This document shows positions 31,265 through 43,700 of a stretch of 64,000 nucleotides of DNA, one piece after another. The first letter of the stretch is position 1. Every line of letters starts with the position of its first letter. Position numbers and translations under genes: made by a program. The notes beneath the pieces are model-generated. The model had not been told where the DNA came from. It did no database searches and saw only the letters and a list, made by a program, of their open reading frames with translations. The stretch is from Solicoccozyma terricola (Eukaryota; Basidiomycota; Tremellomycetes; Filobasidiales; Piskurozymaceae), in the NCBI GenBank assembly GCA_001600875.1, contig BCLD01000023.1:85836-149835 (forward strand), written 5' to 3'.

Positions 31265-33969
31265 ATGCTCCAATCAGCTCGGTCCAGCTCGAGTGAAGAC
31301 TGGCCATCGAAGCGCCTATCAACTTCCGCCACCTCTTCGTCAGCTCACCACAGATCCACTGAGAAGGGCTCTTCCACCACCAGGAAGAAGGTAACTAGAA
31401 GTAGACACGGATGCCTGACCTGTAGAGCACGTCGAAAGGGATGCGACCTTGGAAAGCCATCATGTCAAGCTTGTATGCGCTTAGACAGAGTGAGAGGACA
31501 GCCATCTCCCCAAGGGATTCACAGACTGATATTCGTTATCTGTACAGGTTTGTGTTTGGCCAATCGACGAATCAGTCAAGTCCAAGAAAGTTCCTGAAGG
31601 ACAGAGACGCATGGACAAAGCCAAGTCAGCAATATCCGACCTTGCGAACGGCCAAGGGGGAATACCACAGGCGCTTGAAACGCTCGCAGAGCCCCTAGGC
31701 CTAACGGATCAGGCTGGATTATTTGATATCACGCTCACAAAGGTTCTCCAAGGAGATCGGGAACCAGAAAACGAAATGGCCCTTTATTCTCATACAGATC
31801 CTTCCTTGACGGCATTGCCGTCCGTGATTCCGGATGACGGTCCACCCTTCAATAGCCTCATGGACACCGGTCTCAGTGCCATCTGGCCAGGTGTTGATGA
31901 CGATCTATTCAGTCTGTTCCTTGCATCTGGGCCAGTTGCCCAGCAGGAGACCCCAGCTGGCCCCTCAACGTATCGCCAACTCCCAGAGCAATATCTAGCG
32001 GACGACTGGAGCTTGTCGTTGCTGCCGGATGGGGCGGATGGGGACGAGGTACGTTTGATCATTGAAGAATCTGTAGATCTGCCAACTAACTTGAGTCCGC
32101 GAAGGTCCAGGCTGGCCCCTCAACGTATCACCAACAGCCGGAGCAATTTCCAGCGGAGGACGGGAGCTTGTCGTTGCTGCCAAATGGGGAAGAGGTACGT
32201 CTGATCATTCAAAGAAATACGTAGACCTGCCGACTAACTTGAGTCGGTGTGGCTGGTTCAGGCTGTGAACATGCTATGGAACGCGGGATACGTGGATTCA
32301 TCGGCAATACTCTTTCCTCCCAACAGCTTTCAAAACGACTGTGCAGTTGGCCCCGTGGTACACCTGACCGAGTCATCCCAGCAGCCTTCCCCGACATCAG
32401 GCTTCCGCCCCTCTCTCCACAGGATATCCAGCACAATCCAATCTCATCGAGCCCATCTTTACGAACACTACACCAAGTCCCTATCGTTGCTCGTGTCGGT
32501 CACAGGAACCGATTCACCCTCAGGTTTTGCGGCTTTCAGTGCTCTTTCGTCAAAGTCGATTGGCCTGCGATCCAGCTCGTACGCCCTGCACCTCGCTATC
32601 CTAGGATGGTCAGGTCGACATCTCGTCAACCAAGGCCAAGTTAGATACGAAGCCGCTTCCGAGTCGTATGGCGCGCAAGCTATCGATCTTTTGGGCGAAT
32701 CATTTAAAGCGTTGTCGACTGCACCTTTCGGCGCCGGGAAAGGAGGGACAATCGTCTCAGGAGGAGACAGGGACGTAGAAGAAATCACATTACTGGCGGG
32801 GATCTTGATGGTGATGCAACAAAAGGCATGCTTGAAGCGCAATTTGATTTGCATTTGAATTTAGTGTTGATGACCCCTCGTCTGACACGGCAACCACAGA
32901 TATGCAGAGGTGACGTTTGGGGTTTCGATAAATTCGTTGCGCAAATCAGGGCTCTCTCTCGCACTTTGGCTCGGAGCAATCCACGGCCTGGTACGATGAA
33001 ATTCAATCTGTGATTTGAATTTTTATAGATCGAAGAAGGTCAGTGAGCTGATCAGCTTTCTTTCGCCCGAACAGTCTCGAAAATTTGGCATACCATGATA
33101 TCCTGGTGTGTAAGAGAACCATCCATCCATCACTTAAGCCATGCTAATTGACAGATGTGAATCGTACAGAGCTCTCGTATCCTCACGCAAGACCCGATAG
33201 TGGACTATTCTTTTTTAGCCGAATCCGCCACAATCTCGCTAGGAACACTTCGCACTTTGACAGGGTTAAGTTTCCCCATCTTTGTGCGAATGCATCAGAC
33301 CGCATCACTTGTTCGAGAACGGAGAGCGAAACAATCCAAGGACAATGGCGTGGGAGTCTGGACGGACGAAAATATGTTAGGTATGGTTGATAGAGCTNGG
33401 AAGTTGGAAATCGAGTTGCAGAACGAGAANGAAGTTCTGGATACGTTGGTTATTGGTGAGTCGCAATATTCAGGCAACTTTTGAAGTGACTGGTCAACAA
33501 TCAGACATAATGAACTGAGTCTTGGTTCTTTATCTTTTTAGGATACCCTAGCATGCAACGGCATCGCTATTTACACGAAGCTTTCCGAGTCGNATGTCTA
33601 CTCCAGCTTCACACTTCCGTCATGTGCATACCTNCNATGTCGTTTACNGTTCGCATGCTAGTCCGTCAAGCACTCTCTCTCCTTGAAACGATCACTGAAC
33701 AGGACATCCCTGGTTACTGTTCCGCCCATTGGGTACTCTTCATGACTGGGCTTTGTGCTTCAGGGGAAGGTCATGAACCCGGCAAGCCCAGCGATAGGGA
33801 ACGGGTGAAGACTTTGTATGTCGACATGTTGAATCAGTTCGGGTTTCACAACGTGCCGAGAAGTAANAGGATCGTCAACGCTGTATGGGACAGGAATGAA
33901 CAGGGGAAGGTGTTTGTCGACTGGTTGGATATTGTCGCAGAATACGATTGGGATTTGTTTTTGGTTTGA
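31265..33969 (+). CDS. Zn2Cys6 regulator with Fungal_trans_2 type domain
   Basis: Exon 1 (31265-31489) and the next exon from 31548 join to give a cluster C50-x2-C53-x6-C60-x6-C67-x2-C70-x6-C77 (GCLTCRARRKGCDLGKPSC...), followed by WPIDE. The middle carries a tandem exon duplication: the exon ending 32048 and the 84-nt exon 32111-32194 both encode a GPSTY-xQ-PEQ...SLSLLP module. Downstream, the segment ICRGDVWGFDKFVAQIRAL and the exon SSRILTQDPIVDYSFLAES fit the C-terminal Fungal_trans_2 domain. The last exon ends DWLDIVAEYDWDLFLV at 33969. Seven scattered N bases lie in the last two exons. It probably controls neighbouring genes, GH67 or the aldolase/dehydrogenase pair; the target is not shown by the sequence. 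Confidence 0.8.
31956..32261 (+). repeat. Tandem duplication creating an extra exon and intron
   Basis: Unit 1 (31956-32110, 155 bp) and unit 2 (32111-32261, 151 bp) each contain exon sequence starting 'gctggcccct caacgtatc', a 'gtacgt' donor and an intron ending in 'cag'. The copies align over their whole length with scattered differences and a small deletion. Confidence 0.88.
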
Positions 33970-34073
33970 CTCGTTTTGTATCGTTGGCATACGATCGCTC
34001 TACTACGACACAGTAGCTGGTTGTATCAGTTGTAGTTGTCATATATGGATTCATATTTAAATAGGTCGTTGGG

Positions 34074-35351
34074 TCACAACGCAAACGCGCCTCCTGTTTC
34101 AACATTCAACAGATCAAACTGCGAAATCAGATTATTCTCGATCAGCAGTGTCTTTCCGTGGTTTCTTTCTTTGCAGAACTTACCCAGGGTAAGGCTTCAA
34201 ACCTCCCAGCCTCCTCGGTCCCCGTTTCGCGAAAGCTGAAGAGCGGGGCAGAGCATGAGGGGCAGAGTTAAGGGGTGAACTCTCCTTGTCACTCGGGGAT
34301 ATGACTCACCTCAGTTCAGCGGCAGCTGGTTCTATGACTATCGGTCGAGTAGCAGAGTATGTGGCGGCTGCCTCAGCTTGCAAAATGCATCGACATTCGT
34401 TCTCGAGGCTGGACACGGAAGAAAGAGCTTGGTCAGTTGCTTCATCGAAACGCGACGATTTCTTTTCCCCAAGTAACGCCTCAACTGGAAAGAAAATTAC
34501 CTACGTCATGAACCAGGTGAGGGCACTTTCAACACATCCCCCCACTGTCAAGAGGCCGTGACTTTGCATTATGAGCGCCTTCTTCGATCCCAAAGCAGAC
34601 ACGATATTCGAAGATTCAGACGAGGACAAAACTACCCCACCGTGCGACGAGTAAAGGGAGATGTCATTGTAGAACACTGCAGAATCTTGGGTGTAGAAAG
34701 GAAACTCTCTGCCTTTTGAAATGAAGGTGTCAGCCGGATTCACGATGCAAGGTGAGGTAAATTTCAGTCTCACCCAAGGTTGCAAAGGCTTTACCATACG
34801 GAGTGTGACTGTGGCAGACGGCATTGACTTCCGGTCGCGCAGCGTGTACTGCCGAATGTATGACAAACGCAGCTGCGTTGTAGTACTGGCGGTCGGGCTT
34901 GCCTCCACCGACTATCCGACCAGAATGATCTATCTGCGGTAGGAGAGACATGTGAGTTACCTTTCAAGCTGACAAGACGAACAGGTAGCTTTACCAGGAG
35001 GAGATCGCTCGCTGTCATCAGGGAGAAATGGAGCCCATATGGATTCACCTGTAAAGTATCTTTCATTATTGATATGCAACACAGCAACCGATACCATTAG
35101 GCCTTACCCAAAACAACGAGGCATCAACAGGATCTCTAACGGTCACATGTCCCGCAGCACCTTCACCTGATCCCCCACACAGACAGTATTAAGCAAAATG
35201 TTTGGTCACAAGGAGCAGCTCTATACTCACTCAGTCCCTGTCTTCCGAGAATTCGGAAAGCGCATGCCAACCTCTTCTTGATGTACTCTCTCTCGTCGTG
35301 CTTGTCTGCGAATTGTGGCGCGGGTGGGCCAAAGTCGAACGTGAGATTCAT
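34074..35351 (-). CDS. Class II aldolase/adducin-family protein
   Basis: About seven exons join in frame from ATG 35351 to a stop at 34074. The N-terminus reads FDFGPPAPQFADKHDEREY then RRLA/ACAFRILGRQGL, and the next exon GEGAAGHVTVRDP. Family motifs follow: NPYGLHFSLMTASDLLL, IDHSGRIVGGGKPDR, a metal-binding His pair in AVCHSHTPYGKAFATLG, TQDSAVFYNDISLY, and the third His in LIMQSHGLLTVGG. The C-terminal exons are AAELR, FRETGTEEAGRFEALPW and FDLLNVETGGAFAL. Fungal members are metal-dependent aldolase or epimerase-like enzymes, mostly of unknown substrate, acting in the cytosol. It is convergent with the regulator (104 bp between stops) and sits near a 2-hydroxyacid dehydrogenase. The exon near 34430-34510 is the least certain. 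Confidence 0.78.
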
Positions 35352-35944
35352 TTGATAGCGGGAATAAAAGTGTTTATGCGGGATTGGGATCAGTATTTGG
35401 TGGGATGGTACGCTGTGTAATGTGAAGCGGAGGCTGGTCGTGAAGGATTTTATAGGCTCTATAGTTCTCGCTGACGCTTGGAACGATATTCAAATGCGTA
35501 ACGCTGGAAATGGGGGCCTGGCCAAATCCCAAGTCGGCGGTGCGCCGTCGGTTCGCGCGGTGGTGATGCAACGCTAGATCATTCATCAGGTTCCAGAATA
35601 ACCGCAATGAAGGATGACACCCGCCAGAACGCAGGCGACCCACCTATTTTTAACTCGTAAGGTGGGCATTTCCAGCCTCCCTCCATTGGTGAATGTCGGG
35701 GGGAAGACTCATCCAGGTTGCGATTGGTGGAGGGAATGAAGCGGTCGACGCAACGTTTCCTGGCGGTAAAGGTTATGACATGGCAAGCATACTATCTGTC
35801 ATGTGATAGACCAGGTTCATCTACCTGAGCGGTTAGAAGGATTTCTCGAAGCTCGACCGGTTGACCAGCCGATATTGTAATCAGCTGCTGAGAAGGACCC
35901 CCCGGTCATGATCATGTTGTCATATTTCATCATGTCATCGAGCT
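35352..35944. other. Intergenic between two minus-strand genes
   Basis: Upstream of the aldolase gene (minus strand), TATA-like 'tttataggctctata' occurs at 35448-35462, about 100 bp before its start. No coding sequence is seen. Confidence 0.4.
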
Positions 35945-37562
35945 CTAGTATCCACGGCCCTCTATCACCAAGTTATAAAGTTCTTTTCCTTCTCGCATGT
36001 GTTTCACGTTCTCCAACATAATATCGGCTGCAAGCTCACATTCTCGCTCTGTGTTGCCGGACAGGTGAGGAGTGATGATGATTTTTGGGTGAGTCCAGAG
36101 AGGATGAAAGTCGGGAAGCGGTTCAGGGTTGGTGACATCGAGAGCTGGTGGAAGGCGGACTGATCTTAAAATGGAATTTCAAGAGATGATAGTCAGGAAT
36201 TGTTCTCACCTGCTCCCCACAAGTGACCGTTGTTCAAGTTCTCCAGTAGATCTTCTGTTTGGAGCGATTGCAAAGGATCAACCTGAATTCGTGCGTTCCT
36301 CGAAATGACATCTTGTCTCGCGCACCAGAAGTAAAGAGATCCCCACGTCCAACATTGATGATGATCGCGTCTTTTGGCAACATGCCTTCGAGTTCACAAG
36401 TTTCATTTCAGCTGCGAGGAGGGCATTTACTGAAGCACCTGAACAAGTGCTCTCACCCATTCGTTCAGAAGTCAACATTCCTTTCGTGTCTTTTGTGGAA
36501 GGTAAAGACGCTATGAGTATATCTGTCTGGGAAAGGAACTTGTGGAAGGATTTCTGATCTCTGGTAGAATACCACGCTGTGGGCAGGATTCCTTTTGGGT
36601 CTCCTGTTCCTGCGAATATGTACTGTTCACACGTTTTGAAGTAAGTGTAGAGGACCGAACTTGCCCAGCATGGACCTACCCCGTTGTCTACCGAAGCTTG
36701 CCCCGTAGAATTGGCTGCAATGATGTTGACTCCGAAAGCTGATGCCAGACGAGCTGTTTCTCGTCCGATCTGTCGTGAATCCAGTGGTGATCGGTTGATT
36801 AATTTGTTGTAGTGGATGATGCCCTGAATGGTAGCCAATCATACGTACATGTCCGTAACCCTAAAAATCGTCACAGTCGTCACATTAGCACACTTTCGCA
36901 AAGAGTAAGGCTTGCCGTTGACTTACAAGCATTCCAACAGTTTTGCCCTTTATAGTCCTAACCTGATAATTTCCCTTGTTGGGTCCGTGATCAGTTCTCC
37001 ATTTCTGTTCCAACTGACATAGAATTCAAGTCAAATTTTTTGGGGGAGGGAGAATGATCAAGTACGTGTTACCAACCTTGCCCGCAAGAGTGATTTCGTT
37101 CATTCTGTAATAGAGATTGACGATATTGCCAATCACCCATGGCGGAATACTCAGAACATGTATTCCAGAGGCGTTCGACATCGACACCTGTCTTTCTCCC
37201 GTCCTTGATGACTGTTCCAAAAAGGCTTTATGATTTTGCACTTTTTCTGATCCTGATGATGTCAGCTGGACGTGCTTGAGGTTGGGAGTTTCATCAAAGG
37301 TGACGAGGTCTTGTGGGGGACCGGTCCACGTAGTGAACTGTTTACGCTTTGTTAACGCTCTAACAACGAAAAGGTGGATGGTATTGCATTCTTTTCGAAG
37401 ACTTACAAAGATATCTACACTCTTGTAGACTTCGATTGGTACTATCCCGTCCGGACAGTAAGTCACAATGCCATCTTTAAAAGAGTCGTTGATTTTATCA
37501 AGACAAATTGCGTCCAAAGGGGCGGTGATAACGATGTGGTTGATGGGGATTTTGGGCACCAT
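35945..37562 (-). CDS. D-isomer-specific 2-hydroxyacid dehydrogenase
   Basis: The product starts MVPKIPINHIVITAPLDA and continues through at least seven exons to KELYNLVIEGRGY with a stop at 35945. The NAD-binding core is KGKTVGML-GYGH-IGRETARL, in which GYGH comes from a 12-nt microexon (36849-36860). DILIASLPSTKDTKGML follows, then the catalytic trio: Arg in the NVGRGDLF segment, Glu in DVTNPEPLPD and His in ITPHLSGN. The family reduces 2-keto acids (glyoxylate, hydroxypyruvate and similar) with NAD(P)H. Fungal members of this subgroup are often annotated glyoxylate/hydroxypyruvate reductase-like. The aldolase next door could supply a keto-acid substrate, but this is inference. Splice borders near 36210 are approximate. 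Confidence 0.8.
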
Positions 37563-38007
37563 ATTGAAGGGGATAGCTGGACTTGGTAGCTTGTTTGCGT
37601 TCGTTGAACAGGAACAAGAAGGAGTCTGTGACTGCTTTTGCCAAATGCTTTCTCCGATCTGGAGAGGAGACCTGTTGGTCCAGAGCCGCTCATTATCCTG
37701 CGTGCTTTTTTCACCAAGCGCGCGCACGTCTCCCAGGCCCATTGGACGTTTCCTCAAGATAGATACGGTGATTACGCCGAGTTAATGCGATACGCGGGCG
37801 CTCTGCTACAAGCGCCGACACCGGTCCGCGAGAGATGTAACTCGAGATAACGCGGGCGCTTATGTGGCGCTAAAGACACCTGGCTGGGTGCCTAGATCTC
37901 TCCACATGGGCCCAGTGCGAAAGTTTATTCAAATATGGACGTAGAACGAGCAACGACATCCCTTCTCTCTCTCATCATCATCAAACAATTCCACCATTCC
38001 TCTTGTC
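37563..38007. promoter_or_regulatory. Divergent promoter, dehydrogenase and permease
   Basis: This 445-bp spacer separates the minus-strand dehydrogenase (start 37562) and the plus-strand permease (start 38008). It is rich in 'gcgcgc' and 'gcgggcgc' phrases (37720-37860), including two copies of 'cgcgggcgct' near 37793 and 37851. These could be paired sites for a regulator. Confidence 0.4.
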
Positions 38008-40128
38008 ATGTCTGACATGCTCAAATTCCAAGGGGCGGCCTCCAACAATGAGAACAAGGACCCTGAAGGCAATACTGTCGTAAAGGTCTTCGAGGCGGAC
38101 ATCGATACATCCAAGCACCACTTACACCGCAAGCTCTCTCCAAGGCATCTCCAATTGATTACTATTGCCGGAGGTATCGGTTGTGAGTGCTGATTCAATT
38201 GCTACTCGATGACATTCTTTTTTTGACCGCACGCCCTCCACAGCTGCTCTATTCGTACTGATCGGCACAGCACTTGTGTCTGGAGGACCTGTACCTCTTG
38301 TCTTGGGAATGCTCTTCTGGTGTACCGTCATCTGGGCCGTCTCAAATTTTCGTGAGTCTACAAGACAGACAGACAAAACAGCCGCCATTGAACGTTTTTG
38401 CAACCTTTTATCGCAGAGATGGAAATCACCACTCTTCTACCCGTTGACGGCGGTTTCATGACACATGCCTCGAGATTCGTCGACCCTGCGTTTGGTTGCG
38501 CAGTTGGGTACAACTATTTCATCACCTCGGCTGCCATCCTCAATTACGAAATCACCATACTCAATGTGGTGTTAAGCTACTGGTTTGACAATCTCAACCC
38601 CGCCATCGTCATTTCGATTTTACTCGTCATCTTTGCAATACTCAACATATGGACGGTCAAATGGTTCGGCGAGGTCGAGTTGTAGGTCCACTAATCAGCT
38701 CACGGGACCCAGGTTGACCGACGTTGCTGATGTCTGCATTTTTTTTCATCTCACAGCTGGGTCGCCATCGGCAAAGTATTGCTCGTGTTTGGTCTCGCTT
38801 TCTTCACCCTGATCACAATGTGCGGTGGTAACCCGATTGGCGACAAGTATGGCTTCCGTTACTGGAACGACCCAACTCCATGGGTAGGAGACAATCCGTT
38901 CCAACGTCTCGAGGCGTTCTGGTCAACCATCATCTTTGCTGCCTTTTCCATCGTCGGACCCGATTTCATGTCCTTGATGGCCGGAGAGGTCAAGCATCCT
39001 CGGCGGGTATTACCACGGGCATACAGGTCCACCACCTTCCGTCTGTTGCTATTCTATGGCTTGGGGGCTTTCTGCGTCGCTACCGTGTGCGCTTCAAACG
39101 ATGAAGAACTCCTCTCTGCAATCAAGGCTGGTTCAGCGGGAGCTGCCAAATCTCCATATGTGATCGCGTGGGTTTGATGACAGTTGCACCGGTGTCTATA
39201 GCAGCGCGTTGGACTGACGTCCAACTTCTCCTAGTATGAGACGACTGAAGATCCCATACCTTGGCTCCGTTGTCAACGCGGCCGTCATGGTATCCCTTCT
39301 TTCGACCGCCAACACGTTCGTGTTCACAACATCCCGCTCCCTGCACGGTTTGGCTCTCACAGGCCAAGCACCTGCGATCTTCAAGAGGCTGAATCGTGAG
39401 ATACGGTATTGATTACCACGTTTTCATGGATGCTGATACACATCGTCCTCTAGGCATGGGCGTTCCCTATATTGCGGTCGCAGCTGCTCTCGCTCTCGGA
39501 TGCCTATCCTACCTGCAGCTTTCTGCTGGAACTTACAAGGTTTTAGGGTGGTGGGTGGATGTAAGTTTGAATGAGGTGGTTCCGACCTACCATATTTTCA
39601 CAGTTGACAATCTTCCATCGTCTCAAGATCACCACCTGCTCCGAGATCCTCACTTGGCTGGTCATGGGCATCACCTACGTCTACTTTGACCGGGCTCTTA
39701 AAGCACAGGGACACAGGGACAACGACTTCCTCCCTGTCAAAGCCCGCTGGCCACTCGCCTCGGCCTGGTACGTGATCATCGTCGTCGGATTCACCTGCAT
39801 CTTCCAGGCCTATACCATCATGTCCCCAAGCACCTTTGACGGCCTCTCCTTCTTCTTCGACTACGCCGCCATCTTCATCTTTGTCGCCATCTTCACAGGC
39901 TGGAAACTAGTCAAGCGAACCAAGTTCGTCAAGCCTCATGAGGCAGACCTCGTGACCGATCTCGCCAGCTTGGACGTCTACACCGGCGAGTGTGAGGCTG
40001 AGCTTGCAGACGCCTCTCGATCTAAGCTGGATCGATTCCTTGACGTGAGCACCATTACTGCGGGCGCAAAGGGAAAATCCATAGCTGACGAGCGCTCGTA
40101 CTGCAGCGTATCTTTTAAAAATGCCTAG
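38008..40128 (+). CDS. Amino-acid permease (APC superfamily, fungal YAT type)
   Basis: About eight exons join to a protein of about 560 residues with 12 predicted membrane helices. The N-terminal tail ends with HRKLSPRHLQLITIAGGIG, the conserved first-helix signature (family: LKxRHLQMIAIGGxIGTGLF). It continues with LIGTALVSGGPVPLVLGML, MEITTLLPVDGGFMTHASRF, GYNYFITSAAILNYEITIL and MAGEVKHPRRVLPRAYRS. After ANTFVFTTSRSLHGLALTGQAP come VPYIAVAAALALGCLSYL and LTWLVMGITYVYFDRALKAQG. The family imports amino acids with protons across the plasma membrane. Specificity cannot be read from the sequence. The start ATG at 38008 follows 'cttgtc', and the C-terminal 60 residues are hydrophilic. Confidence 0.88.
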
Positions 40129-40781
40129 GACCTTTCTTACGTCAATGTTTTGTATTTAAATATCTGGTTGCAAAGACGACCATTGTTTTCGCGAAGATGC
40201 TGTTAGGAAAAAGGCGAAAAAAGGCGCTAGAGGATGAATCATAAGCTTATGCGTCGTTCCCTGCTTCACGACACCTAAGGTGCCTATGACTGCATGCTCG
40301 ATTATATGTTTCAATGTGAGGAGATTGACATACATCCCCTTGATGATCAATTTTAATCAGTAGGGATATAGAGCACGGTCAAAGAGCCGAGAACTTCATA
40401 TGGCCCCCTTCCTACCGAAACTGCTTTTGCACACAGAGTACCTTGGCGTTGGAAATGACATAGCGCCCGGAATTCCGAATCAGTGTTTAAAAGGGGAGTT
40501 TTAGTTGCAAGCACTGGATATCATATCACATAGAGCGGTACAAATCCGGTACCCAATTGCCCGTTGGCCGGTTAAGCCATTCTTACAAGAAAAGGACGTA
40601 CCCTCCCTTGCTCTCATTTACTGTTGTCACCCATGTACTTGCCTGGAAGCTTGGAAAGCCACCAGACTCCCTGCCCTGACGAAAAACCCTTTACACCCAA
40701 CTGCGACGACTCCATGATACCCTCATCCCCTAAATTGACCTTCCCAGCATCGATTGTGCAAGTACAAATTTCGATCCTCCA
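40129..40781. other. Intergenic between convergent genes, nothing seen
   Basis: The permease and the giant minus-strand gene end on either side of this spacer. No coding exon, repeat or RNA gene is recognised. Confidence 0.5.
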
Positions 40782-43700
40782 TTAAATCCCAGGGATAGGA
40801 TTCACAAACACATGATCGTTCAACACATGAATCAAAGCCCGACAAATATCATCCGTAAACAGAGCGACTTTTGCGGGACTCAAGTCTAACTCCACCGACA
40901 CGTTGAATGGAGCACTTGCAACCGTGCCGATCACAGTCGCCGTCATCGAAGTAAATGTACCATCCGCCTTGACGACGCTCTTGAGAGTCGCGGTGGCGAG
41001 AATAGACGTGATGTCTGCAAGTATAGCATGACTGGAAATCCAATCCGTTACCGGTTTGATGGCCTTTTCTATCATTTGCACATCGGGAAGTCCGGCCTCT
41101 GCTCCAGCCAACTGCGCAACGTCCTGTTTCCATTGTGTCACTGCCGCGTTCGCTGCATCGAAGGCTGCCTTTTCGGGGCTTGACATGAGGGCGTTGGTGG
41201 CTTCGGCAAGAGCATTCTTGAGATCCCACTCGGCAACCTCGACTTCGGGAAGGGTCGCCTCGGCAGTCGTATAAGCCACCTCTTCAACACCTGTTGCTAC
41301 AGCTGCAAGAGCCTTTGTAGCGGCGTCTATAGCTGCTTTCTTCGCTATATTAGCGGCGTCCACAGCTGCGGATGCTGCCGAAAGTGTTGCAGAAGAGGTA
41401 GCCTTAGCTACCGTCAAAGCATCCGCTGCACCGTCCATGACCGCCTTATCCGAAAGATACTCTGAGCTGGTCAGCACAGCCTTTGCAGCCTGAAGCGCGC
41501 CATCGGCAGTGTTCTTGGCGACCTCGAGACCTCCTAGCTCCACCGCCCACTCCGCTGGTTTGCCCGTCATGATGTCACTGAAGCTCGGACTATTGCGGGG
41601 TGTCAGTCGGCCGGCAGATCCAGCTCAGCAACCTCGACTCACTCCGATATCTTGCCCTTTAAATCATCAATCTGCGACTCTAGAGAATCGACGGCTCGCT
41701 GTTTGTCGTCGACATCGCTTTGAGCGTTTCCGAATTTGCTTTGCATGATCGCGGTCGCATCAGCAAGAGCTTTCTGTAAATGTCCTTCAGTTAGCCGAGG
41801 TCCAGATTCGCCTCGTTTCGGGACTCACCTGAGCATCATCCACCTTGTTGGCCATATCCACCGAAGCCGCATTAAAGGCGTTCGTCGCCGTTCTAACTTG
41901 CGCATCACCATCCACTGTTGCCCGGTTCAGAGCAGCCTGCGCCTTGCTCGTTGCAGCGTCAAATGCAGCCTTGGAGTCAATGACTGCCTGCTTCGCCGTT
42001 GCGAGCTTGTTCTGCCAGTCCCGAGTCATTCGCGCCTCCTTGTCATTCACCTCTTTCTGAATTGCTTCCCACTTTGGAATAGCAGCCGCCAACGCATCCT
42101 GAGCCGGCTGAGCCTCCTTGGCGATCTTGTCCGTAAGATACTGGATGCTCTTGATCCAGTTTCCATCTGCTTTGGCTACGTCCCCAATTATGCCCTTCAA
42201 CGTGTCGTCCACAGTCTGTTCGATCCAGGCCAGGATGTTCTGCTCGAAAACCACTGACAATTGAAAATCAACGTCTTGTATCCGAGTCAAATCTGTAAGA
42301 CCTCCGATCATTGTCCCCATGATTTCAATGAGGAATGCCGACGTAAACTCCCTGTGACAACTGAATGTCATAGAAGGCTGACTTCCACCTTTAAAGTGCA
42401 CAAGCATGGAGGCATTCATGCCATAAAAACCGACTCCACCATCGACGTCGACAGTTTGCCCTCCTGCGCCCATTTCAAAGTCAAACGACGGATCACCTGT
42501 TCCGTTCGCACTGGTCAAATGCAAAGGTCCTATCGACAAGTTGGTGATGGAGCCGCTCATCTTGATACCCGATGAGTTCATACCAGCCGCGACAGTCGCG
42601 TCGACACCAAACATCTCGGCTGCTGCGAGGAAGGAGACTCCTTGCGCATACGTCACGGTTCCGATTGCTGAAAGCACGACTGATAGGAGGTACGCCAGTG
42701 AGATGAAGAGAATCGCACTCACTCGTCGCCACAGGCACGATATGCAAGTCAAATGTTTTGAACTTTATGATGTCACTTGAGACGGGCAAGGCAACATCGA
42801 CAATGTTTGTGGCAAAGTTGAGCAGATCCGTGAACGACAAATTCTCGACGTGCGTCACCAGGATTTCGTCTGTTCGCACATATCAGTCTCCCAGTCACAT
42901 CACCCCCAACGTTTATGTACTCACCCAACGGATCCGCACTTATGCCAACGGCTATTGACGCCGCGACGTTCCCAATCATCAACCCTCCACTGAACCCGAT
43001 GCCACTTGGCAACGCATCCTCATAGATGATTTGGAAACCCAAAGCAAGATCGGGCCCTATCTTGACTCGATTGCTGACGCCAAAGGGGTCGGTCCACCAG
43101 CCCTTCATCTCGCCAGAGACGGCTGCTGTCAACTCGTCCAGCTTGATCATGACGATAAACTCTAGCGGATCAGTCTGACCATGAACGGGGACTTTTATCT
43201 TTGTATCGACACAAAGAGCCGGCGGGTTTGTCAAGATCAGCGATTCAAAGGCCTCTGTCGTCACGGCATTGCCTAGACTCAGGTTCGGAATAGCAGGACA
43301 CGTCAAGGCAAGTGAGAAACCGGTGGTTGTGTTCCAACCCGCCCGCATCGTCAAAACCGCCTGCTTGACTTTGGCGAGAGAGTCAAAGAGCGGAACCGAC
43401 GAGACCTCTGCGCATACTTGGACACCTGCGCAAAACAACTCAGTAGCCGTCCTCAGTTGCTACGGCTCTGACTTACCCTGCTTGATCTGCACCTGATAAT
43501 TTGCGACTCCCGTCAACACCGGATCATCTTGTGATGCGACTATGAGTGCGACCGAGTCCAGAGCAAAGTCAAACGGCGTCCCCTTGACCTCTGACATGAG
43601 ACTGGAGATGGAGAGCGTGGTCGACCCCATTTCCAAGCTTCCGATCAAAGTATAGGCCAGCTCGCTGACGCTCGTGCCCGCAGGCGCAGCGTAATAGACG

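Noticed and set aside
42690..42745. Membrane helix in the giant protein (LFISLAYLLSVVLSAIG)
   Set aside because: The stretch lies between a gtgagt donor and a ttcag acceptor; removing it joins two exons in frame, so it is intron.
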